Counted from the stretch's first letter, positions 1 to 6,346 are shown. The stretch is DNA of 8,371 nt from Firmicutes bacterium CAG:552 (GCA_000435495.1 FR884046.1:1-8371); one strand, 5' to 3'. Notes: generated by a model from the letters alone, not told the origin. Made by a program: numbers and translations.

Positions 1-773
1 CGTCGCCTATATCTCTGAGCGACGCTCCGATAACTATCCTTTGAGGATAAAACTTTGTAAACGCCCTTGCTCCGATAGAAATTACGCTGTCGGGTATAAC
101 TATTTCTTCTCTCAAGTCCCCCGAACTTTTTAAAAAGGCTTCTTCGCCGATAGACACGATATGATTAAAAGAGTCTTCGCCAAAGGTAACTTTACCCGAA
201 TTTTTAAACGCCCACTTTCCGATAGACACGCTGCCGTCCTTTATAACAATGCTTTTTAACCTTTCGCAATCGCCAAAAGCTTCTTCGCCTATCTCCACAT
301 TCCCGCCGAGAAAGCAAACGGAAGTAAGCTTTTTGGCATATAAAAAGCATCTATTATCCAAGCTCTTTACACTATCCGGGATATATACCGAGGTAATTGC
401 GTCGTCGGAACGAAACGCATTTTCGCAAATGCTGACTACCGCTATGCCGTCTACGGTAGAAGGAATCATAAGAAACGGAGTGCTCTGATTTTCCTTAAAT
501 CCGGTTACGCCGTAGCCGCCGTCTACTTTACTAAATTCCAGAACGGTAGCGGATATTTTTCCGCAATAGTAAGTTGCTTTTTCTGCAGAATAATCGGAAT
601 CTTTGTATGTAACGTTATCCCCGACGCTTTTTACCGTTACGTCAAACGCTCCGTCCTTGCTTAGTTTTGACAGCAACGAACACGAAGTCTCGGTTGTGGG
701 TACGGTTACATTAAAGTTAGTACCTTCTATCTTTACAACGTAACCGCTCGCATTTTCTACCCGTCCCCACGAA
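1..773 (-). CDS. Open C-terminal fragment: partial FN3-like domain plus LRR_5 repeats
   Basis: This is the downstream frame of the broken BspA-like gene, open from the repeat junction to the window edge without a stop. It reads the second FN3-like copy (KIEGTNFNVTV, DGAFDVTVKSVGDN), the TYYCG linker also found in the 791-aa neighbour, then leucine-rich units of the IP-x-SV-x-SIG-x-x-AF type. It has no good ribosome binding site of its own, so it should only be expressed as the continuation of the gene starting at 1138. The C-terminus lies outside the window. Confidence 0.7.
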
Positions 774-970
774 TTTTTTCTGCGGAATAATGAGAATCTT
801 TGTAAGTGACGTTATCTCCGACGCTTCTTACCGTCACGTCGAACGCTCCGTCCTTGTTTAATTTAGGAAGCAACGAATACGAAGTTTCGGTTACGGAAAC
901 CGTAACGTCAAAGTGCGAACCGACAATATGCACAACGTAACCGCTCGCATTTTCTACCCGTCCCCACGAA
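578..970. repeat. Tandem duplication of an FN3-like domain segment, period 197 bp
   Basis: Bases 578-773 align without gaps to 775-970 at a constant offset of 197. I count 33 mismatches in 196 positions (about 83% identity). The last 39 bases (735-773 and 932-970) are identical. Most differences are conservative for the protein, suggesting both copies were long read in frame. A 198-base (66-codon) period would keep frame; the observed 197 does not. Confidence 0.9.
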
Positions 971-1104
971 ACGACGTCGCCGCTAAGACTAAGCCCCGTA
1001 GGAGCGTTTAGCTCGATAAGTTGTACTACGGGAGGATCGTTGTCTCCGGGTCCCGGCGGTTCCGGCGGTCCCGGCGGAACTTTCGGCTTCCAGAGCAAAA
1101 ACAA
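757..1104 (-). CDS. N-terminal fragment: Pro-rich linker plus FN3-like domain
   Basis: This is the middle frame of the same broken gene. It can begin only at a TTG (1102-1104) and has no ribosome binding site at the right distance, so it is better read as internal to the gene starting at 1138. It encodes a proline/glycine linker and one FN3-like domain. It runs through the junction at about 774 and stops as TAG after RGDG, because the second domain copy is in another frame. Confidence 0.5.
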   Translation of the reverse strand: MFLLWKPKVPPGPPEPPGPGDNDPPVVQLIELNAPTGLSLSGDVVSWGRVENASGYVVHIVGSHFDVTVSVTETSYSLLPKLNKDGAFDVTVRSVGDNVTYKDSHYSAEKIRGDG

Positions 1105-1174
1105 TAATAATTAACAATCTCAGTAGCGTTTTCCTCATAATTATCTCCTTTTTTGTAATTATATATAAATATCG

Positions 1175-1402
1175 TTACATGGCAATTCGCCGAGTAACGT
1201 AATCTATGTAGTATCCGTAAAGGTTGTAATTTACATTGTCAATAGTATAACCTCGACTTTGCGCAAGCTCTACTATCGTGCTATATTGAAAATTATCGGT
1301 CTTACCCATAAGATATTTTGCGAATATAGTAACGAGAGCATTAGTCTTACTAAGTCCTATTACCGAAGTAAAATCGGCGTCGAAATAACGATTAAAAAGC
1401 AT
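1175..1402 (-). other. Displaced C-terminal segment of the unknown secreted protein
   Basis: This frame overlaps the end of the 507-codon reading frame. It reads FNRYFDADFTSVIGLSKTNA and onward to YYIDYVTRRIAM, with the aromatic-rich composition of the protein before it. The ATG at its head has no Shine-Dalgarno sequence upstream (the bases read CTGCTCTAATAA), so independent translation is unlikely. Restoring a single base at 1394-1398 fuses the two frames exactly (1710 bases, 569 residues plus stop). Confidence 0.65.
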
Positions 1403-2883
1403 TTATTAGAGCAGTCTATAATGCTTTCGTTTTTCTTACAGTACCAAGTCGCATCTTCTACAAACACGTTTACTTCGGTAGGCAAGCCACTATAATATTC
1501 GTCTTGAGCCAACTCGTTCAACGTCCCCAAATCGAAATCTCCTATAAAGTTATAAAAGGCTTTGAACGCAAGAATATGATAGCGATTATCGCCGAATACA
1601 TACCTTGCCGTCTGATAGAACAAACCGTATAAATAGGCATCGTAAATATCGGACATATCTTCGCAATAATAAATGCTAAAATCGATGTTAATAGGACTAA
1701 CCGTAGAATCGTTATTCAAAAAACGACTCCTTGCGGCGCTTATACCGCTATCTATACCGTGTTCGAGAAGAGATAATTTTTTAAAAGCATTTTGCCCGTC
1801 GCTATTGCTAAGTCGCTTTGTGGGTACAACAAATACCGTTTTGTTTTCGCCGACTATAAATTGGCTGTTTTCCACTCCGCTTTTAATAAACTCGTATCCT
1901 ATGGCATAACCTTTTTCGAAAGCGTCGCTAGAGATATAGGCGTCTCTCGAATTTGGCGCATAATGATGCGTCTCTCTTTCCAAAATACAAGTATAGAGCT
2001 GCTCGCCGAAATATTCCTGCAGATCCCAACATGCGTTATTTGCAAAGCTATAAAACTCTCGCCTGTTGCAGAACATTATAACGCCGTCGCACAGATTAGA
2101 CATTCTCAGAGTCTGAACCAACCCAATTAGATATTGCGTATACTCATATTGTCCTTGCTCGGAAGTAAACGTTACTCCGTATTCGAAACGGGTGTAATCG
2201 AATATCTGGAGCATTGAGCATACGTCATACGGAAGTATCGTTGCTCCGTACGGGGAAACGGTGTCGAACGGAGACATTTCTCTGTTTATGTAATACGAAA
2301 CAAAGTCATCAGAATAACTTCCGTCCGCATTGACCGTTTGACTCTTTGTTATTTGATTGCTGTTCTGCGGTTCGTGATATGCGTCGGTAATAAGCAAAAA
2401 GTTTTTCTCGTAGCCGGTATAGTCGATAGTCCTATGCACACCGTAATTCACGCCTACCTCCGAGTACACTATAACGTAAATATCGCCGTTTTCATGTTCA
2501 AGATTGTGCGGAAGTCTGAACGTTACCTCTTTTACTCCCCTTGCCAAATATCCGTAACCTGACGGATTAGGCGACAAATTTTCGTCATCGGTATCCACGC
2601 CCTGCGCCACGTCGATATGATAGGGGTGAGTAAGAGTAATGGTAATTAAGCTCGGCTCTCCGTATGTCCACGTCATAACAAAAATATCTTTTTCCTCTCC
2701 TTCCAAATCTATCGAAGGAACAGCGCTGTTAAGAAAATCGGTGTTTATATTAAAGTTATTGCTAAAATTTGTGTTAAAAGTTTCTTCGCTACGTTCGCTA
2801 TGCTCCGAAGTTAGCGGAACAACTATAATTGCAAACGTCAAAATTACGGCTAACATTAAAAAATTTTTAAAATACTTTTTCAT
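1360..2883 (-). CDS. Secreted protein of unknown family, probably frameshifted near its C-terminus
   Basis: I do not recognise this family. The ATG at 2881-2883 follows AAAGGAG at about ten bases. The first 26 residues (MKKYFKNFLMLAVILTFAII...) form a signal peptide or N-terminal anchor without a lipobox, so export is likely. Next comes a Ser/Asn-rich stretch, a probably beta-rich region (about residues 60-170, many Thr/Val/Tyr), and a mixed region rich in aromatics with several Cys. No catalytic motif is evident. The frame ends in NKCFLIVISTPILLR, which looks out of register. One added base in the A5 run at 1394-1398 (plus strand) joins it to the frame ending at 1175 and gives 569 residues. 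It lies between two BspA-like genes in the same direction, 91 bases after the first, so it is probably part of the same surface operon. Odd: a short repeat-like insertion encoding SEHSERSEE follows the signal peptide. Confidence 0.75.
   Translation of the reverse strand: MKKYFKNFLMLAVILTFAIIVVPLTSEHSERSEETFNTNFSNNFNINTDFLNSAVPSIDLEGEEKDIFVMTWTYGEPSLITITLTHPYHIDVAQGVDTDDENLSPNPSGYGYLARGVKEVTFRLPHNLEHENGDIYVIVYSEVGVNYGVHRTIDYTGYEKNFLLITDAYHEPQNSNQITKSQTVNADGSYSDDFVSYYINREMSPFDTVSPYGATILPYDVCSMLQIFDYTRFEYGVTFTSEQGQYEYTQYLIGLVQTLRMSNLCDGVIMFCNRREFYSFANNACWDLQEYFGEQLYTCILERETHHYAPNSRDAYISSDAFEKGYAIGYEFIKSGVENSQFIVGENKTVFVVPTKRLSNSDGQNAFKKLSLLEHGIDSGISAARSRFLNNDSTVSPINIDFSIYYCEDMSDIYDAYLYGLFYQTARYVFGDNRYHILAFKAFYNFIGDFDLGTLNELAQDEYYSGLPTEVNVFVEDATWYCKKNESIIDCSNKCFLIVISTPILLR
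2781..2810. repeat. Short dispersed-repeat-like motif inside the N-terminus of the unknown secreted gene
   Basis: On the minus strand this reads as GAGCATAGCGAACGTAGCGA followed by AGAAAC, encoding SEHSERSEE. It resembles the widespread bacterial intergenic repeat of the GAGCGTAGCGAAGAATCT type, which I recall from general knowledge. Here it sits in frame just after the signal peptide, where an insertion would be tolerated. Confidence 0.45.
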
Positions 2884-2974
2884 CGATAATATTCTCCTTT
2901 GTAATTAAAAATAAAACTTTTCTCGATCGGGCGCTACTTGCTTACACAAAATATATGTCGCACTTATAAGACAC

Positions 2975-5350
2975 TCACCTCCTTTCTATCCAGTTGGCGT
3001 ATACGGTTATACCCTTAGGCAAAGAGAGTATCTCTTTTTCGGTATACGTCTTGTCTATATTGCCGCTGTCGTCATAAGTTACCCACCCTCCGAAAGTATA
3101 ACCGTGCTTTCGGGGAGCGTTTATTTCGTCCGGTCTCGGCGCAACTATGCCGTCGGCAGACGCCGTTACGCTGTAGACTGCGCCGTCCGCATCCAGCTCG
3201 CAACCGTAAATGACATTTACTTTATGCATATTAAAGTAATCGAGCCACTTTTCCTCTATATGCTCGTTGTCTGCTACGTACAACGTTAGTTTTGTAAACA
3301 AATCTTTATCTCTCAATCCGTATAAGTCCATTATATCGGCCATGCCAACGGGTTTGTAATGCGACCAAGCCAACGCAGCATACTCGAGGGTATCTATCGA
3401 ATTAGGAATAAAAGCATCTATAAAACTACCTAACCCAGTAGAATTTAACATAGATCGCGTTCCGTAAGATCTTGCAAACACCTTTGAACCCTGTTTTATA
3501 GATTTCGGAACGTATATCTCTGGAAAAGAAGTGTGTGCAAATGCGCTCGCTCCGATTTCTTCTAAGCTAAGCGGCCATTGCACGCTGCTGAGGCTCTTGC
3601 AAGAATGAAATGCCGATTCGCCTATAGTCTTTAAGCCTTCGTTAAACAGCACCTCGGATAGCGCACTGCAACCTATAAATGCAAATTTACCTATGCTTAC
3701 CACGCTTGACGGAATCTCGATATTCTTTAGCGATGTACAGCTGTTAAATGCGGAGTTACCTATGCTTACCACGCTTGACGGAATTTCGATATTCTTTAGC
3801 GATATACAGCTGCTAAATGCGGAGTTACCTATCTCTTTTATTTTGCCGTCAAAATTTACAGTCTCGAGATATTTACAGTCCGAAAACCAACCATTACCTA
3901 CTTTGTCTATGCTTTGCGGCAACGTTATGCTTGCTAATGCAGTCTTATTAAACGCATATTCTCCTATTTCCGTCAACGACTGCGGCAAAATTATTTCCTT
4001 TAGTCCGATGCAGCCGGAAAAAGCTCTTTTTCCGATTTTGGCGACGTTACTAAGTTTTACGTCTGTAAGCGCACTGCAACCTTCGAAAGCAGAGTCCGGC
4101 ACCGATACTAAAGTCCTCCAGGTCGCCTTAGTAAGCGAAACGCAGCTTTTAAAGACGCAGGATTGTATACTTTTGACGCTTTGGGATACTTCTATTGTTT
4201 TTAAATTTTCGCAGTTAGCAAAAGCATAACTGCCTATAGCCGTTACGGACGACGGAATTGCTATTTCGCTTAAATTTTTTCTATATGCAAAAGCGTAATC
4301 ACCGATAGAAACAACGGTTTCGGGAATGACCGCCGACGCCAAACCCAGTACGAGAGTATTGTCCGAGCGTCTTATCAGACAGCCGTCTACGTAAACATAT
4401 TCGTCGTTTTCGTCACTGAGTTTTATTTCGTTAAGATCGTCGCAGTTAAAAAACGCAGAAGGTCCAATCTCCGATAAATTTTTACCAAACGTAATACTCG
4501 TTATTTCGCAACCATTAAAGGCACCGCTTTTTATGTTTTTTACTCCTCTTAAGTCCAGCTCGCCGCTTAAGCCGCTACCAAGAAATGCACATTCCCCTAT
4601 AGCCGTAACGTTTTGCGTATAATAGATCGCTATATTGCTGCAACCCCTAAAAGCATAATCTCCCAACTCTGCGGCTGCGCCGTTAAAAACCACACGCTTA
4701 AGCGATCTGCAGCTCGCAAACGCATGAGCGCCTATTTTTAAATTACCGCCCTGAATACTTACTCTGTCTAAGTTATTACAACCAAAAAATGCTCTGTCAC
4801 CTATATCCTTTACCGTAGACGGCACGTACACCGCCGTAAGCGCCTTACTTGCATTAAACGCCCGCTTGGCTATACTTACGACCGGTTTTCGCTCTATATA
4901 CGAGGGGATATACAAAAGCGGCAAATCCACGCCGTCGACATATCCGAGTATTTTGTATCCGCCTTCTGCCTCTTCGTATTTTAGCGACCTAAGCGTCTTA
5001 TTGCCGCAGTAATAAGTGACCGAATCGGAAAACGGAGAATCGGAATATTCCTTACCGTCGCCGACTGCCGACACGCTTAACGTAAATGCGCCGTCGCTTT
5101 TTATCTCGGACAAGTCGTACGACGTAGAGGAAACGTTAACCGAAGTTTCTTCTTTTCCCTTTGCGATTTTTACTACATACCCCTTTGCTCCGGACACGCC
5201 TATCCACGAAAGTCTTTCCGAAAATATCGAAAGTCCGCTCGGAGCCTCCATTTGCGGCAAATCCGCATCGTTACAGCCGACTGTAGCAAACGCAACCATA
5301 ACAAACAGGATAGAGATAACAACCTTAAGTCCCAAACATTTTTTACCCAT
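2975..5350 (-). CDS. BspA-like leucine-rich-repeat lipoprotein (FN3-like, LRR_5, Listeria-Bacteroides repeat)
   Basis: The ATG at 5348-5350 follows an AGGAGG four bases upstream. Residues 1-26 form a lipoprotein signal ending in the lipobox-like TVGC, with Cys26 the probable lipidated residue; N-terminal membrane anchoring is inferred. A fibronectin-III-like module follows at about 35-115 (APSGLSIFSERLSW ... AVGDGKEYSDSPF), then about 20 LRR_5/BspA units at about 120-640 (pattern IP-x-S-V-x-SIG-x-x-AF-x-x-C-x-x-L), a non-repeat region (about 640-725), and a Listeria-Bacteroides-type repeat (PF09479-like) at the C-terminus (HGYTFGGW ... ITVYANW, about 727-789). The family is usually surface-exposed and involved in adhesion or protein binding; the ligand here is unknown. 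The gene is intact and first in the putative minus-strand operon. The stop codon sits inside an AAAGGAGGTGA sequence. Two adjacent LRR units are nearly identical. Confidence 0.9.
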   Translation of the reverse strand: MGKKCLGLKVVISILFVMVAFATVGCNDADLPQMEAPSGLSIFSERLSWIGVSGAKGYVVKIAKGKEETSVNVSSTSYDLSEIKSDGAFTLSVSAVGDGKEYSDSPFSDSVTYYCGNKTLRSLKYEEAEGGYKILGYVDGVDLPLLYIPSYIERKPVVSIAKRAFNASKALTAVYVPSTVKDIGDRAFFGCNNLDRVSIQGGNLKIGAHAFASCRSLKRVVFNGAAAELGDYAFRGCSNIAIYYTQNVTAIGECAFLGSGLSGELDLRGVKNIKSGAFNGCEITSITFGKNLSEIGPSAFFNCDDLNEIKLSDENDEYVYVDGCLIRRSDNTLVLGLASAVIPETVVSIGDYAFAYRKNLSEIAIPSSVTAIGSYAFANCENLKTIEVSQSVKSIQSCVFKSCVSLTKATWRTLVSVPDSAFEGCSALTDVKLSNVAKIGKRAFSGCIGLKEIILPQSLTEIGEYAFNKTALASITLPQSIDKVGNGWFSDCKYLETVNFDGKIKEIGNSAFSSCISLKNIEIPSSVVSIGNSAFNSCTSLKNIEIPSSVVSIGKFAFIGCSALSEVLFNEGLKTIGESAFHSCKSLSSVQWPLSLEEIGASAFAHTSFPEIYVPKSIKQGSKVFARSYGTRSMLNSTGLGSFIDAFIPNSIDTLEYAALAWSHYKPVGMADIMDLYGLRDKDLFTKLTLYVADNEHIEEKWLDYFNMHKVNVIYGCELDADGAVYSVTASADGIVAPRPDEINAPRKHGYTFGGWVTYDDSGNIDKTYTEKEILSLPKGITVYANWIERR
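3691..3828. repeat. Recent tandem duplication of one LRR unit (2 x 69 bp)
   Basis: Bases 3691-3759 and 3760-3828 match at 66 of 69 positions. Each encodes one 23-residue LRR_5 unit (SLKNIEIPSSVVSIGNSAF type) at about residues 508-553 of the lipoprotein. The duplication is in frame, and other units in the gene are far more diverged, so this copy event is recent. Confidence 0.92.
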
Positions 5351-5470
5351 AGTCCCTCCTCGTCTTTGTCGTAAAAATTTATTCTTTGTCTAAATACATT
5401 CCGATTTAATGTGTAAGCGATTTTTTTACCGCCAATGGAATCGGCGCAGTGTATGCGCTTTCTCACCTCG

Positions 5471-5500
5471 GTCTATATTTACGTCTGTAAATATAGACAA
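5471..5500 (-). promoter_or_regulatory. Perfect 12-bp inverted repeat coinciding with a possible promoter of the LRR lipoprotein gene
   Basis: GTCTATATTTAC (5471-5482), loop GTCT, GTAAATATAGAC (5487-5498). On the minus strand the same bases contain TTGTCT (5495-5500), a 17-base spacer and TATAGA (5472-5477), a weak sigma-A-like promoter about 120 bases upstream of the ATG. A symmetric operator over promoter elements would fit repressor control. It could instead be an RNA hairpin. On the plus strand it is followed by AAGATTTTTT, so a weak terminator is also possible. Confidence 0.45.
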
Positions 5501-5555
5501 GATTTTTTAAGGTTTTGGACAAGATTTTTGCTTAAAAATCAAAAATTTCACAAAA

Positions 5556-5588
5556 CTATTTTTAAAAATAGGAATATTTTTAAAAATA
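5556..5588. repeat. Pair of A/T-only palindromes in tandem
   Basis: CTATTTTTAAAAATAG (5556-5571) is a perfect 16-base palindrome. Its core TATTTTTAAAAATA recurs at 5575-5588, 18 bases on. The copies can fold alone or pair with each other. No protein is predicted here. Confidence 0.8.
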
Positions 5589-5749
5589 GCCTTATTTTAT
5601 CGACAATAATTTAACTATGTATTCAAGCGACGTCATTTTAAGCTAATAAAAAAGTTTTGTAAAGCGATAAATTTTTGTCTTAATATGTCGCATAGTAAGT
5701 TGCGTAAAGAGCATGAGATAACTACGCTGTTGTATATAATAACACAAAA

Positions 5750-5778
5750 AGTTTAACATAGTATCCAAAAAATGTCAA
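5750..5778 (-). promoter_or_regulatory. Sigma-A-type promoter candidate, minus strand
   Basis: On the minus strand TTGACA (5773-5778) is followed by a 17-base spacer and TAAACT (5750-5755). The -35 is a perfect match, the spacing is ideal, and the -10 is the same as at the glycyl-tRNA synthetase promoter. It would start a transcript near 5743 with a leader of about 390 bases before the LRR lipoprotein gene, or a separate small RNA. Confidence 0.55.
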
Positions 5779-5785
5779 TATTGTT

Positions 5786-5816
5786 TTGACACAAATTACT
5801 CATGTATTTTTATGAT
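5786..5816 (+). promoter_or_regulatory. Promoter candidate, plus strand, back to back with the minus-strand one
   Basis: TTGACA (5786-5791) and TATGAT (5811-5816) with a 19-base spacer, slightly long. The two divergent -35 boxes form TGTCAA-N7-TTGACA. There is no plus-strand gene until 6557, so any product would be non-coding or a very long leader. Confidence 0.35.
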
Positions 5817-5918
5817 TATACAAGAAAAATCCCGATTAACTAAAATTTTGCAGATAGTAAAAAGGTATTTAATATTTGCATACATAATTTTATACGTAGC
5901 CGCATATCGTGACTTAGG

Positions 5919-5989
5919 GCAAGTAAGCCGTTAGATCAAGACTCGGTGCGCAACGTAAGCGACAACGTTTTTTAGCTCGCCTTACATGC
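5919..5989. repeat. Imperfect inverted-repeat element
   Basis: GCAAGTAAGCCG (5919-5930) pairs with CGCCTTACATGC (5978-5989) with two internal mismatches. Inside is AACGTAAGCGACAACGTTT (5952-5970), which nearly matches the core of the inverted repeat at 8041-8082. It could be a small dispersed element or a structured RNA. Confidence 0.4.
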
Positions 5990-6056
5990 AAAGTAGACAG
6001 TCGAATTTTTATTGATATTTTTCAGCTGCGCCGCTTTTTCTTTAAACCAAGGCAGC

Positions 6057-6091
6057 AAAAAAATAACGGAGAAGATTTTTGATCTCCTCCG
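6057..6091 (-). terminator. Intrinsic terminator of the cysteine-rich peptide gene
   Basis: On the minus strand a ten-base stem CGGAGGAGAT/ATCTTCTCCG with one mismatch and a five-base loop is followed by TTATTTTTTT. It starts about 45 bases after the stop codon of the cysteine-rich gene and faces the right way. Confidence 0.85.
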
Positions 6092-6136
6092 CTAAGTCGC
6101 TGCTTAGAAAAAACGTTTATCTTTAGCTTGTTTAGA

Positions 6137-6304
6137 TTATTTGCAGCAGCGGTTTTTGTCGCCGCAGCAGCAGCTGAGCAATATGTACCACATAATAAGA
6201 TCGCAGCAATCGCCGCCGTGTCTTTCGCAGCCGCAGCCGCAGTTGTCTTTTCCGCAGCAGCAAAGCAACAAAAGTATGATAAAAATATCGTTACATCCGC
6301 ACAT
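6137..6304 (-). CDS. Very cysteine-rich small protein (55 aa)
   Basis: The ATG at 6302-6304 is preceded by GGGGAGG about ten bases upstream, and the stop TAA is at 6137-6139. The peptide starts MCGCNDIFIILLLLCCCGKD and has 15 Cys in 55 residues (2, 4, 15-17, 22, 24, 26, 33, 34, 45-47, 53, 54). It has an internal twofold pattern: a short hydrophobic run, CCCG, charged residues, then more Cys (residues 9-24 and 40-54). The hydrophobic runs (IFIILLLL, LIMWYILL) are short for true membrane spans. I know of no named family with certainty. Metal binding, disulfide-rich export or a structural role are all possible. A good ribosome binding site and a downstream terminator argue that it is real. It is divergent from glycyl-tRNA synthetase and separated from the LRR gene by its own terminator, so it is probably monocistronic. 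No maturation or export enzymes lie nearby. Confidence 0.75.
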   Translation of the reverse strand: MCGCNDIFIILLLLCCCGKDNCGCGCERHGGDCCDLIMWYILLSCCCGDKNRCCK

Positions 6305-6346
6305 CGCCTGTTTTCCTCCCCTTTAATATTATCTTTCTTCCGCCGA

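Larger units (their letters stand above)
1..1138 (-). pseudogene. BspA-like leucine-rich-repeat surface protein with two frameshifts, cut by the left window edge
   Basis: The natural start is the ATG at 1136-1138, six bases after a GGAG ribosome binding site (within 1145-1153), and gives a hydrophobic export signal beginning MRKTLLRLLIIIV. That frame stops at 989-991. One base fewer in the T5 run (1097-1101 on the plus strand) leads into a Pro-rich linker (PKVPPGPPEPPGPGDNDPP) and a fibronectin-III-like domain (APTGLSLSG to YSAEK). A second shift at 774-779 needs one more base and leads to a partial second copy of that domain (SWGRVENASGYV to YSAEKATYYCG), then LRR_5/BspA-type repeats (for example VVSICENAFRSDDAITSVYI and VISIGARAFTKFYPQRIVIG) open to base 1. 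BspA-family proteins are usually exported cell-surface proteins; the ligand is unknown. It lies 36 bases after the preceding gene. It could be a real pseudogene, a variable gene, or an intact gene with homopolymer sequencing errors. Confidence 0.75.
5351..6056. other. Long AT-rich non-coding region with hairpins and promoter-like sites
   Basis: About 700 bases without a gene I can support. The stretch 5471-5590 is packed with inverted repeats: a 12-bp-arm hairpin at 5471-5498, a 7-bp hairpin at 5523-5540 (GATTTTT, loop GCTT), and two A/T palindromes at 5556-5588. A 12-base direct repeat, GACAAGATTTTT, occurs at 5496-5507 and 5518-5529. Divergent promoter-like sequences lie at 5750-5816, and an imperfect inverted-repeat element at 5919-5989. 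It may be a long leader for the lipoprotein gene or hold a small RNA. No tRNA or CRISPR-like structure is visible. Confidence 0.6.

Noticed and set aside
757..1402. Programmed -1 ribosomal frameshifting at the A/T runs
   Set aside because: The runs do not match a canonical X-XXY-YYZ slippery heptamer in the zero frame and no clear stimulatory pseudoknot was seen, so indel variation or sequencing error is the simpler reading.
3691..3828. CRISPR-like repeat
   Set aside because: Only two adjacent copies with no spacers, inside an intact coding frame.
3693..4229. 178-codon plus-strand frame with a repeated peptide
   Set aside because: It is the antisense shadow of the duplicated LRR units; its repeat is explained by the 69-base duplication.
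5200..5466. 88-codon minus-strand frame overlapping the start of the LRR lipoprotein
   Set aside because: It starts at a GTG without a Shine-Dalgarno at proper spacing and mostly reads the lipoprotein gene in another frame.
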